Source: JAQUCI01 sp034932685
GTDB taxonomy: Bacteria; Bacillota_I; Bacilli_A; Erysipelotrichales; Erysipelotrichaceae
Direction: 5' to 3'
Assembly: GCA_034932685.1 (NCBI GenBank)
Contig: JAYFOM010000004.1
Coordinates: 1 to 64,000 of the forward strand
DNA: 64,000 bases
Position numbers and translations under genes: made by a program. Of this stretch, positions 32,897-41,549 are shown one piece after another. The notes beneath the pieces are model-generated. The model saw only the letters and a program-made list of their open reading frames with translations. It was not told the origin of the DNA and made no database searches. Position 1 is the stretch's first letter; every line of letters starts with the position of its first letter.

Positions 32897-34090
32897 CTAT
32901 TTTTGACGCTCAACTTTCTCTAGAATCTGCCTTTTTAATTGTTCAAGTTCTTCTTTTGAACCGTTGTGTTGATTCGTTGTGTTAAATTTTGACTCACTAA
33001 TCTTATTTTCACGCATGGCTTTCTCTTTACTAACCTTAGATACTTTCTTGATTAACTCTGAAGCAGTATTGATGTCATTTACTTGATTACGAACAAAGGT
33101 CTCAGCCGTTTTCTCAACATATTTTTGATTTAAAACATTGTTGGTATTATTCAGTACATATTCTACCAAGAAATTGATCACTGGAGTAGTCAGCGGTGTA
33201 TCATTAACTAAATACTCCAATACTTTCTTAGATGATAAACTAACTGGCATATTAGGTTGCTTACGTTGTAAGAAGATAATTGGTGGTAGTTCATAACCAT
33301 CTATTTGATTATCATCAAAAATCACCTGTTCTCTTCTAACTCTATTGATCAAACCATTAGTATCAAATGAATTATCTTTCATATTAACACTACGACAAGC
33401 TAGCACACGCATTCTTTGATTACTAATACCATAAACGGTAGCTAATTGCGCTATCAATCGCATATTTTCGGTAGTTCTTAGTTTACGTGGAAACGTAAGT
33501 TCGCTCAAATCCTTCACGAAACCTTGATAATCAAATTCTTTAGGAAACCCCATATTAGGATCTTTATTGACTTCATCTTGGTTTATAGTGATGAACTCTA
33601 AGATGTCTTTACTGGTGATACGATGTAAATCTGTTTGATCAAAATGAGTAGTTATATCCAAAAAATCCTTTTTGTCATAACTACTTATCATGTTTTCTTT
33701 TGTTAACTCATAGTCACTTAAACCCATTATCTTCTTATATTGAACACCATATACATAATGACGTAAAAAATCTTCTGTTTTTAAAGGTTGAACAAGCACA
33801 TAGATATACTCATCATTTTGTTTATAGTGATAAGTTTTGATCAAGTTATATTGTTCAAGCTTTATTCTTGCTTTATGAACCGCATCAATATCAAGACTTA
33901 ATAGTTTACATAAGCGACTATGACGATAATATTCTTTTTGATGATGGGCTTCACTTAACAGCGTACCATAAAGAGAAAGCGCATGTATTCCAATTAATGG
34001 TTGATAAAGTACAAACACTACCTTCATTTGTGATACATCAAAATCACGAGTTAATTCACAGCGATAGACATCTTGTTCAAAAAGTTCCAT
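32897..34090 (-). CDS. dnaB: Replication initiation and membrane attachment protein DnaB
   Basis: A 397-residue protein of the Gram-positive DnaB/DnaD primosome family (not the helicase). It begins ELFEQDVYRCELTRDF and contains the DnaD-like C-terminal domain around 290-350 (STPLTTPVINFLVEYVLN-like). It ends with a charged coiled coil. It recruits DnaI and links replication initiation to the membrane. The ATG at 34088-34090 with AAAGGAGAG was chosen over 34129, which lies inside coaE. The coaE-dnaB-dnaI order is typical of Bacilli. Confidence 0.9.
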   Translation of the reverse strand: MELFEQDVYRCELTRDFDVSQMKVVFVLYQPLIGIHALSLYGTLLSEAHHQKEYYRHSRLCKLLSLDIDAVHKARIKLEQYNLIKTYHYKQNDEYIYVLVQPLKTEDFLRHYVYGVQYKKIMGLSDYELTKENMISSYDKKDFLDITTHFDQTDLHRITSKDILEFITINQDEVNKDPNMGFPKEFDYQGFVKDLSELTFPRKLRTTENMRLIAQLATVYGISNQRMRVLACRSVNMKDNSFDTNGLINRVRREQVIFDDNQIDGYELPPIIFLQRKQPNMPVSLSSKKVLEYLVNDTPLTTPVINFLVEYVLNNTNNVLNQKYVEKTAETFVRNQVNDINTASELIKKVSKVSKEKAMRENKISESKFNTTNQHNGSKEELEQLKRQILEKVERQK

Positions 34091-34107
34091 AGTCTCTCCT
34101 TTTACGT

Positions 34108-34692
34108 TTAAGCAGTATGCTTTAACCATTTGATAAACTCATTAATATTGGTTGTTAATACCTCTAATGAATCATTATTATCAATCACATAATCAGCCAA
34201 TCTTCTTTTCTTTAAAGAAGAAAATTGACGTTTGAGTCGTTTATCTACATCATCTTTTGTCATATTTCGGTTTACAGATAAGCGCCTATATATGTTTTCT
34301 TTTTTAGTATAAACAACAACTGATAGATCAAAATACTCTTGCCAGCTGACTTCAAATAACAATGGCACTTCCACAAATACGTATGTTTTATCTTGATACA
34401 AGTGCAATAACCTTTGTACTTCGTTTAATACCATCGGATGTAAAATAGCTTCAAGCTTACGTAATGCTTTATTATTATTAAAAACATGATCAGCTAAAAG
34501 TTTATGTGAAAAAGGTTGATTTGAAAAAAGCTCATGAAATGCATGTAATACCGCATTATAACCAGCTTGATTTTCTTCTAAAAGCTTATGAGCAATAACA
34601 TCACAATCAATCGTAGGATAATCCTTGCTTAGTAAAGACATTACTATGGATTTACCGCTTCCTATTGTTCCTGTGATCGCAATAGATTTCAT
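34108..34692 (-). CDS. coaE: Dephospho-CoA kinase
   Basis: A 194-residue P-loop kinase. GTIGSGKS lies at residues 8-15, DCDVIAHKLL follows, and a LID-region arginine-rich segment (KRLKRQFSSLKKR) is present. It performs the last step of CoA synthesis. The start was moved to the ATG at 34690-34692 with AAGGAG; the longer frame to 34770 lies inside mutM. It begins 2 nt after the mutM stop, keeping the polA-mutM-coaE-dnaB-dnaI block of Bacilli. Confidence 0.95.
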   Translation of the reverse strand: MKSIAITGTIGSGKSIVMSLLSKDYPTIDCDVIAHKLLEENQAGYNAVLHAFHELFSNQPFSHKLLADHVFNNNKALRKLEAILHPMVLNEVQRLLHLYQDKTYVFVEVPLLFEVSWQEYFDLSVVVYTKKENIYRRLSVNRNMTKDDVDKRLKRQFSSLKKRRLADYVIDNNDSLEVLTTNINEFIKWLKHTA

Positions 34693-34694
34693 CT

Positions 34695-35513
34695 TTACTC
34701 CTTTTGACAGTTGGGACAGAAATATGTCCCTCTTCCATTTATTTTTATTTTTTTGATCGTGTTTTGGCAATCATAACACGATTCATTAGCTCTTGTATGA
34801 ACTTTTAGTGTTAATTGGAAACGACCACTGATGCCAAGTGATGAAGTATAACTTCTAATGGTTGTACCACCAGCTTTGATCGCAGCTTTTAATATTGTTC
34901 TAGTACAAGCAAGGATCATTTCACACTGGGTTAAACTCAATGTGTTTACCACCTTTGTAGGCGCTAATTTAGCCATAAAACAAATCTCATCGGCGTAGAT
35001 ATTACCAATACCAGCAATAATGCTTTGATCAAGCAAGGCTTGTTTTAGTGTTGTTTTTCTTTTACTAAAAGCGTTTTTTAAATACATAGCTGTAAGTTTT
35101 TCATCCCAAGGATCATGACCAATCTTAGCTAACGCTGTTAGTTCTTCATCCTTACGATACAAATACATTCGACCAAACTTACGGGTATCATTATAATGAA
35201 GTTCTTTGTTATTATCTAACTTAAATATAACATGAGTATGTTTTGATCTTTCGCTGTTAAAACTTTCAAGATAGAACTTTCCTTCCATCCTAAGATGAAT
35301 GATCAAAATGTATTGATCAGTATGTAAGATCAAGTACTTACCTTTGCGATCAAACTTAATAAAGGTTTGATCAATCAAGGCATCTTTAAACTCTCTAATC
35401 GCTGGTCTTGCAATAATCTTATCCCACCAAACATTGATGTCGATAATCTTACTACCCATGATTTGCGCTTCAAGGGTTCTTATAACCGTTTCAACTTCTG
35501 GTAATTCTGGCAT
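34695..35513 (-). CDS. mutM: Formamidopyrimidine-DNA glycosylase (Fpg/MutM)
   Basis: A 272-residue glycosylase/AP lyase. PELPEVETV at the N-terminus provides the catalytic proline, K58-region GRKGKYLI is present, and the C-terminal zinc finger has CYDC and CPNC pairs. It removes 8-oxoguanine and ring-opened purines. It follows polA by 5 nt, without a clear ribosome-binding site of its own, so coupling is likely. Confidence 0.96.
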   Translation of the reverse strand: MPELPEVETVIRTLEAQIMGSKIIDINVWWDKIIARPAIREFKDALIDQTFIKFDRKGKYLILHTDQYILIIHLRMEGKFYLESFNSERSKHTHVIFKLDNNKELHYNDTRKFGRMYLYRKDEELTALAKIGHDPWDEKLTAMYLKNAFSKRKTTLKQALLDQSIIAGIGNIYADEICFMAKLAPTKVVNTLSLTQCEMILACTRTILKAAIKAGGTTIRSYTSSLGISGRFQLTLKVHTRANESCYDCQNTIKKIKINGRGTYFCPNCQKE

Positions 35514-35518
35514 ATTGT

Positions 35519-38113
35519 TTACTTCGCATCATACCAATTATTACCTTGTACGCACTTAGCTTCTAAAGGTACATTTAGTATCATGGCATTCTCCATCTCG
35601 TTTTCAATCAATTCTTTCATAATCTCAATTTCATCTTCATAGACATTAAAGATCAGTTCATCGTGTACTTGTAATATCATTTGTGAACGATAACCATTAG
35701 CTTTTATTCTATGTGCGATTTTAACCATAGCTAGCTTTATCAAATCAGCCGCTGTTCCTTGTATTGGAGCATTCATAGCTGCTCTTTTACCAAACTCTCT
35801 GGTCATATAGTTCTTATCATTTATCTCAGGAATGTATCGACGTCTGTTTAATAAAGTTTTAACATATCCGTTAGCTTGACAGAAACTAATGACTTCATCC
35901 ATAAAAATCTTAATTTTTGGATAACTCATGAAATATCTATTTATATAGTTTTGTGCTGTCTTAACATCAATTTGAAGTTGTTGGGATAAACCAAAATCGG
36001 ATATACCATATACAATCCCAAAATTAACCGCTTTTGCTTGTCTTCTTAGTCCAGCATCAATCTCATCAGCCTTCACATTGAATACCTCCATTGCGGTTGT
36101 TGTATGAATATCTTGTTTATTGATGAATGTTTGGATTAATTTATCTTCATTTGCCATATGAGCTAATATCCTCAGCTCAATCTGTGAATAATCAGCTGCT
36201 AACAAAACACAACCTTCATCAGCGATAAATGCTTTTCTTATTTCCTTTCCTTCTTCATCTTTTATCGATATGTTCTGTAAATTTGGATCAGTTGATGACA
36301 ATCGACCAGTTTGGGTTATTGTCTGATTATAAATCGTATGAATGCGATGATCTGCATTAACAAATTTCTTCAATCCTTCCGCATAAGTACTATATAGTTT
36401 CTGATATTTACGATACTCGATCAAATACTCTACGATCTCATGTTTTCCAAGTAAACGTTCTAAAACATCTATAGCTGTTGATCTTTTCTTGTATGATGGT
36501 AGTTTTAATTTATCAAACAAAACTTCAGCTAATTGCTTAGGTGAATTGATGTTAAACTCGCAAGCTGCCACATGATAAATATTAGTAGTGATCTCATTTA
36601 GTTTGTTCAATGTCTTACTTGCTATATCATCAAGAATATTACTATCAATCAATACACCTTTGTTTTCCATTTCATATAGGATCTTAGTAAGTGGCATTTC
36701 GACTTCATAAAACAATTCCTCCATTGCCATTTCATCTATATTTGCCTTTAATTTCTGAGCGATCATCATACAATCATAAGCGCGCATACAAGCATGCTTT
36801 ATCTGTAATTGTTCATCTATATCTTTTATTTTACTAATAGTACCATATATCGCAATTTGTTGGTCTTGTGTCATAAGTTTGAACTTATTGAAGAGTTTAT
36901 CCCAATCATTGATAAAGTTATCAATCAAAAAAGCTGCCACTTGAATGTCAAAACCAATACCATCTAATATAATGCCATTAGCTTTGGCTAAATGATAAGC
37001 ATTTTTCGCATCATAAATAATCTTCTGATTATCTGCCTGAAGCCATTCTAATAACGCTTTATCATCATATACATCATTCATTTTGATATAGTAACACTTG
37101 TCATTTTTAACTAAAGCTAAACCATATAGTTTCGCTTTGTAATAATCTTTTATATCTTGATCAAAGTAAATCGCAACATCTTGATCAAGCATAGTAGTAG
37201 GTATTTTATCAACTACATTGTGATTAAAACTATCATTATTTACTTGTTCTTTTTTACTCATGTCCAGGCTTTTTAAAAATGAGTTTAGCTCATACTTTAA
37301 ATAGAATTGATATAGCTTGTCATTGTCAGTATTAATAGTTAAATCTTCATTATTTAGTGGAATATCAACTGTACATTTAATTGTCGCTAATTCCTTTGAT
37401 AATAGTGCTAACTCTTGATTATTTCTAAGATTTTCAGCCAATTTACCCTTTATCTGATCAATGTTTGCTAAAACATTTTCAACAGTACGATATTCACCTA
37501 AAAGCTTAAGTGCTGTCTTTTCACCAACATTTGGAACGCCAGGGATATTATCACTGCTATCTCCCATTAACGCTTTTAGATCTATGATTTGCGATGGTAC
37601 TAAGCTCATACTTTCATAAAGCGCTACGCTATCCATCTTAACGATTTCACTTAAGCCTTTTTTCATCAGCCATACACTTGTTGTATCATCTATCAGCTGT
37701 AATAAGTCTTGATCACTTGTTAATATATTTGTTTGCCAATCCTTATACTTACGCGATAAAGAACCAATGATATCATCAGCTTCAATTCCTGGTAGTTCAT
37801 AACGCGTTATATTCATTGCATCAAGATACTCACGCACAATTGGAAACTGAACGATCAACTCTGGTGGTGCTGCTTTTCTTGTTCCTTTATATTCACTATA
37901 TAACTCATGTCTAAAAGTTTTTTTCTCAGTATCAAACGCAACCAAAACAGCGTCAGGTTTGACCAATTCTAAAGCCTTAGTGATCATAGTCGCAAAACCA
38001 TAAACCGCATTAGTGTTGATCTTATTAGATGTTGTCATTGGCCTACTGTAAGCTGTCGCATAATAAGCTCTAAATACTAAAGAGTTACCATCAATCAGTA
38101 ATAATTTTTTCAT
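35519..38113 (-). CDS. polA: DNA polymerase I
   Basis: An 864-residue family A polymerase. The order is 5' nuclease domain (LLIDGNSLVFRAYYA at the start, GDSSDNIPGVPNVGEKTA), a 3'-5' exonuclease-like domain, and polymerase (AADYSQIELR, RRQAKAVNFGIVYG, LQVHDELIF). The proofreading domain lacks the expected acidic residues (YFDQDIKDYYKAK, IIYDAKNAYH), as in Bacillus Pol I, so it is probably inactive. The ATG at 38111-38113 with GAGGT was preferred over 38146. It works in Okazaki-fragment processing and repair. Confidence 0.97.
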   Translation of the reverse strand: MKKLLLIDGNSLVFRAYYATAYSRPMTTSNKINTNAVYGFATMITKALELVKPDAVLVAFDTEKKTFRHELYSEYKGTRKAAPPELIVQFPIVREYLDAMNITRYELPGIEADDIIGSLSRKYKDWQTNILTSDQDLLQLIDDTTSVWLMKKGLSEIVKMDSVALYESMSLVPSQIIDLKALMGDSSDNIPGVPNVGEKTALKLLGEYRTVENVLANIDQIKGKLAENLRNNQELALLSKELATIKCTVDIPLNNEDLTINTDNDKLYQFYLKYELNSFLKSLDMSKKEQVNNDSFNHNVVDKIPTTMLDQDVAIYFDQDIKDYYKAKLYGLALVKNDKCYYIKMNDVYDDKALLEWLQADNQKIIYDAKNAYHLAKANGIILDGIGFDIQVAAFLIDNFINDWDKLFNKFKLMTQDQQIAIYGTISKIKDIDEQLQIKHACMRAYDCMMIAQKLKANIDEMAMEELFYEVEMPLTKILYEMENKGVLIDSNILDDIASKTLNKLNEITTNIYHVAACEFNINSPKQLAEVLFDKLKLPSYKKRSTAIDVLERLLGKHEIVEYLIEYRKYQKLYSTYAEGLKKFVNADHRIHTIYNQTITQTGRLSSTDPNLQNISIKDEEGKEIRKAFIADEGCVLLAADYSQIELRILAHMANEDKLIQTFINKQDIHTTTAMEVFNVKADEIDAGLRRQAKAVNFGIVYGISDFGLSQQLQIDVKTAQNYINRYFMSYPKIKIFMDEVISFCQANGYVKTLLNRRRYIPEINDKNYMTREFGKRAAMNAPIQGTAADLIKLAMVKIAHRIKANGYRSQMILQVHDELIFNVYEDEIEIMKELIENEMENAMILNVPLEAKCVQGNNWYDAK

Positions 38114-38154
38114 ACCATACCTCGTTATTATTGTAACACATACCAACCTAAATT

Positions 38155-38176
38155 TAATAAAGCCCTTGCGGGCTTT
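38155..38176 (-). terminator. Terminator after the ZnuA-fold lipoprotein gene
   Basis: Minus strand: AAAGCCC, 4-nt loop, GGGCTTT, then ATTAAATTT. It overlaps the stop codon. The T-tract is interrupted. Confidence 0.7.
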
Positions 38177-39144
38177 TAATCAGTAAGAAGTTCAAGTTGT
38201 GCTAAATTCTCATACATAATATGAATATAATTACGTTTCTCAGTTATTTGTTGGGGTGTTAACGTAGCTAAATTACTAAGTGTTATCTCAACTAATCCTA
38301 GCTCATCCTTGATTTGGTTATATAATGCGATCATATCATCTGATAAATTTGGTTCTAAAGCGATATACTTAACATCATCATTAATTATTCTTCTTTTGAT
38401 TACGTTTAGCTGTTCATTAGTTGGTAATACACCATAACGAGACATGATAATTGGATAAACTTCAATATTATAGTTTTTTTGCCATACTCCAAAACTTGGT
38501 GTCATAGTGACAACTTTTATATTTGAAGATGATAATCTTAACATTTGAAATTCTGAATCTAATCGAGCAAGTTCAGCTTCAAGCAAATCATACTGTTTTT
38601 CAAAATAATCAGATTCTTCGGTATAATGAGTTACTAACCAATCACGAATTTGACTTGCTAAACTTGTCATTGCGATTGGATCAAGCCAGATATATGGATC
38701 ACTATCATATGTATCTACTGAGTTAAACAGCGAACTTTCATAGTATGGTGATTCTATAAATACTTTACTTTCACCTACTTGGACTTGTGTATAGCGTTTA
38801 AAGCTATAGATACTGGTGGTTCCAGCAAGATTAATGATGTCCATATCTTTGTTTTGTTTAATCTGTGATAAATATATGTGCATAAAAGGCTCAACTTGTC
38901 CCATGTAAAGGAAAAGATCAGCATCACTTAATTGTTCTTGATAATCATCGATGATTTGAGAACGAAGAATATTACCATCGGATGTAATCCGACATGTTTT
39001 TACTTTATCACCAGCTAAACGCTCTACTAAGAATTGTATAGGATAAACGGTATAACATATCTTAGGGCTTTTAACTTGGCAAGCTGTTAATGTAGTAGCG
39101 CACATTAAGGTTATCAAAGCAATCAATATTTTTTTCTTCATCAT
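38176..39144 (-). CDS. ZnuA/AdcA-fold lipoprotein lacking the metal-binding histidines
   Basis: A 322-residue lipoprotein: signal peptide with lipobox LTAC (Cys22), then a cluster A-I solute-binding fold (YTVYPIQFLVERLAGDKV at 31-48). In zinc or manganese binding proteins three histidines hold the metal. Here the DPHxW motif is DPYIWLDP (Y151), the HxxF position is T215 in MTPSFGV, and the first region (SDGNILRSQIIDDYQ) has no histidine; only E264 of the last motif fits. No ABC permease or ATPase is nearby. It may bind another ligand or have become a different surface protein. ATG at either 39144 or 39141 is possible. It has an extended -10 promoter. Confidence 0.75.
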   Translation of the reverse strand: MMKKKILIALITLMCATTLTACQVKSPKICYTVYPIQFLVERLAGDKVKTCRITSDGNILRSQIIDDYQEQLSDADLFLYMGQVEPFMHIYLSQIKQNKDMDIINLAGTTSIYSFKRYTQVQVGESKVFIESPYYESSLFNSVDTYDSDPYIWLDPIAMTSLASQIRDWLVTHYTEESDYFEKQYDLLEAELARLDSEFQMLRLSSSNIKVVTMTPSFGVWQKNYNIEVYPIIMSRYGVLPTNEQLNVIKRRIINDDVKYIALEPNLSDDMIALYNQIKDELGLVEITLSNLATLTPQQITEKRNYIHIMYENLAQLELLTD

Positions 39145-39164
39145 GCGCTCCTTTCTTAGTTTTG

Positions 39165-39173
39165 ATTATACCA
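39165..39173 (-). promoter_or_regulatory. Extended -10 promoter of the lipoprotein gene
   Basis: Minus strand TGGTATAAT about 20 nt before the start codon. Confidence 0.55.
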
Positions 39174-39208
39174 CAATTAAAATTGAGAAAAATAAGTAAT
39201 ATGCTATA

Positions 39209-39751
39209 TCAGTTGCGATATCCAGCATGTTCTTTCTTTTGTTTACGTTGATCAGATAAAACAATCAGTCTACTAATATGACGATAGAAGAGAATGACCA
39301 ACAATATAAATATGGTATTACCGACAATCGCAATAAAGAGATGAGACCTAACCCAAAATAAGATGTTTATAGTTGTTGCACCAGTTGTATACATATAGGC
39401 ATAAAGAAAATAGTCTTTAAGTGCGATGGCTACTAAACAAATGATCATTAATTCTAACATTGACTCATTGAGATTACTTGACCAAATTCTAGTTATCAAT
39501 ACCACAATCGCAAAAAGAAGTGGATATAAAAACAAAGTCTGCGGAATAAACAAACCATAGATAAAACCACAAGATAAACTGGTTAATAAGGCATCAAGTA
39601 ATGACGTTTTTTTAACGATCAATATCATAGCACAAAAGCCAAGCGCAGGGATAAAAACTAATGACTGCTGCGCAAAATCAACAGGAAAAGCTATACTGAG
39701 AATAAAATCAAAACTGAAACAAATGATCAAGTATAATATTTGAAATATCAT
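39209..39751 (-). CDS. mreD: Rod-shape determining protein MreD
   Basis: A 180-residue integral membrane protein with five to six hydrophobic segments and a basic C-terminus. It overlaps mreC by 4 nt (ATGA), and length and topology match MreD. MreD works with MreC in the elongasome that guides side-wall peptidoglycan synthesis. The sequence is weakly conserved in general, so context carries much of the call. Confidence 0.82.
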   Translation of the reverse strand: MIFQILYLIICFSFDFILSIAFPVDFAQQSLVFIPALGFCAMILIVKKTSLLDALLTSLSCGFIYGLFIPQTLFLYPLLFAIVVLITRIWSSNLNESMLELMIICLVAIALKDYFLYAYMYTTGATTINILFWVRSHLFIAIVGNTIFILLVILFYRHISRLIVLSDQRKQKKEHAGYRN

Positions 39752-40596
39752 TCTTGACTCCCAATAAGCTTAACTACGCTCACATAATGAAAATTATCAA
39801 AATTAGCTGAAGGCACAACATAAACGTTCATACCTACTGCATTTGTTAGTACTTTTACCTCTGAAACCGTTCCTACAAGTAACCCTGATGGAAAAACACC
39901 TCCCATACCAGATGTTATTACTGTCATGCCAGGAGTAACTGTATAGCCAGTACTTAACAGTTTCAAGACAAAAGCATGCTTGGTACTATCATATGATTCT
40001 AAATACGCTTCAGCAGTGGTATTAGCACTTATCTGTATCTTTACACTAACTTTATTTGATCCATCCTCAACAGTAACAAGCTTTACTATCGAACTGTTTT
40101 GATTAGCTTTACTGATACGACCAATCAAACCACCAGTAGTAATAACCGCATAGTTTTCATCAATACCATCACTTGTGCCTACATTGATCATTATCATATC
40201 ATTCCATCCAGATACATCTCTTCCAATAACTGTCGCATTGATCAGTTCATATCGTGATAATGACATTTTTAAATTCAATATATCCTTAAGCTCATCAATC
40301 TCGCGATTAGCTTCCATTAATTGTGCTTTATATAGGTTCAAACTATCAATATCTCTTCTTAACAAATCATTCTCTTCACGTAATTTATAGAACTCTGTAT
40401 AATCATCTACCCAACCGAAAAGGGTTTGAAATGGACGATCGATCAAAGTATATTTTACCGACGAAAAAAAAGAGAATAGTCTGGTATCGATATCATCCAA
40501 TACATGTGTTCTACGAATGATAACCATTCCCATAGTTAACGTTGTTAAAATCACAACAAGATATATTAATATTTTACGAAATCCTTTAAACTTCAA
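39748..40596 (-). CDS. mreC: Rod-shape determining protein MreC
   Basis: A 282-residue single-pass protein. A transmembrane helix (about 8-27) is followed by a coiled coil (about 70-110, LREENDLLRRDIDSLN) and the beta-rich MreC domain (ATVIGRDVSGWNDMIMINVG, GLIGRI, SGMGGVFPSGLLVG). The start codon is TTG (40594-40596) with GGTGAT upstream. It scaffolds the elongasome outside the membrane. The usual neighbour mreB is missing between radC and mreC. Confidence 0.93.
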   Translation of the reverse strand: MKFKGFRKILIYLVVILTTLTMGMVIIRRTHVLDDIDTRLFSFFSSVKYTLIDRPFQTLFGWVDDYTEFYKLREENDLLRRDIDSLNLYKAQLMEANREIDELKDILNLKMSLSRYELINATVIGRDVSGWNDMIMINVGTSDGIDENYAVITTGGLIGRISKANQNSSIVKLVTVEDGSNKVSVKIQISANTTAEAYLESYDSTKHAFVLKLLSTGYTVTPGMTVITSGMGGVFPSGLLVGTVSEVKVLTNAVGMNVYVVPSANFDNFHYVSVVKLIGSQE

Positions 40597-40647
40597 ATTT
40601 TATCACCAAATATATTATAGATACATTTGTCCTTTTTAACAAACCTT

Positions 40648-41316
40648 TTATTTAAGATCGTGTAAGATACTAAAATAACTATGCTTACTGATGATCAAAT
40701 GATCGATCAAAGGTATACCCATCATTTTGCCAGCGTTATTAAGTAGTTTAGTCAAACTTATATCTTTATCGCTTGGTGTTACATCACCACTAGGATGGTT
40801 GTGGGCAACGATAATCTTAGCAGCACTACATGCTACAGCTTCTTTAAATATCTCACGAGGATGAGCCACACTAACATCAAGGCTACCAATGAAAAGTGTT
40901 TTATGAGTAATGATATGATTTTTAGTATTTAAGAAAATAACGATAAAATGCTCTTGTTGCATAAAACCAACCTGAATTTGAAGCCAATCAATCAAACTTT
41001 GTGGATTATTGATAACATCAGTAGCTAAAGCCTGTTTTGCCATAATTCTTTTATTCAGTTCAAAACTTGCCATTAGTTCAACCGCTTTTATCTTCTTAAT
41101 TCCTTTGATCTTAATAAGTTGGTTTAATGATAATAATGGTAAATCTTTTAAGCCATGTTGATTAAGCAATTGATCAGCAACCTGTAAAGCGCTAGCGCCT
41201 TGATATCCATGTCTTATTAAAATAGCTAACAGTTCACGATCATGTAAGTGACCTAATCCATTTTTTATCGCTCTTTCTCTTGGTCTTTCAGTTAATGGTA
41301 TTTCATGAACTTTCAT
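40648..41316 (-). CDS. radC: RadC family JAB-domain protein (UPF0758)
   Basis: A 222-residue protein with a helix-hairpin-helix N-terminus (SLNQLIKIKGIKKIKAVELMA) and a C-terminal JAB/MPN metal site HNHPSGDVTPSDKD. The name RadC is historical; a DNA-repair role has not been confirmed. A TTG at 41322 is in frame, but the ATG at 41314-41316 fits AAAGGA better. It sits upstream of mreC, the standard position in Bacillota. Confidence 0.92.
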   Translation of the reverse strand: MKVHEIPLTERPRERAIKNGLGHLHDRELLAILIRHGYQGASALQVADQLLNQHGLKDLPLLSLNQLIKIKGIKKIKAVELMASFELNKRIMAKQALATDVINNPQSLIDWLQIQVGFMQQEHFIVIFLNTKNHIITHKTLFIGSLDVSVAHPREIFKEAVACSAAKIIVAHNHPSGDVTPSDKDISLTKLLNNAGKMMGIPLIDHLIISKHSYFSILHDLK

Positions 41317-41346
41317 TATCAAATTCCTTTCATTTTAAACAAGATA

Positions 41347-41369
41347 ATAGACCCACATTGTGGATCTAT
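41347..41369 (-). terminator. Weak hairpin after the 41-residue peptide gene
   Basis: A 10-bp stem with one mismatch (plus-strand arms ATAGACCCAC and GTGGATCTAT), 3-nt loop, followed on the minus strand by TATCTTGTTT. Confidence 0.5.
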
Positions 41370-41373
41370 CATA

Positions 41374-41499
41374 CTACTTCGACCATTGAATAGTTATACC
41401 CGGGATACTTACCTTTCCCCGACCACTACTTAATACCTTGATGACAGCGGCAACGCTTGCCGCAATTATCACGTATGTGACAATACTGGCTGTTGTCAT
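41374..41499 (-). CDS. 41-residue small membrane peptide
   Basis: ATG at 41497-41499, TAG at 41374-41376. AAAGGAG lies 6-7 nt before the ATG. The peptide starts MTTASIVTYVIIAASVAAV, one transmembrane helix over about residues 5-22, and ends with a short polar tail (VLSSGRGK, then IPGITIQW). It sits between the HAD gene and radC and is followed by a hairpin. I do not recognise the family. The ribosome-binding site, helix and terminator favour a real gene, and codon use looks coding. Confidence 0.7.
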   Translation of the reverse strand: MTTASIVTYVIIAASVAAVIKVLSSGRGKVSIPGITIQWSK

Positions 41500-41549
41500 G
41501 TTATCTCCTTTCACTAATAAGATTATTAATGAAAGAGTTTATTCCTAGA

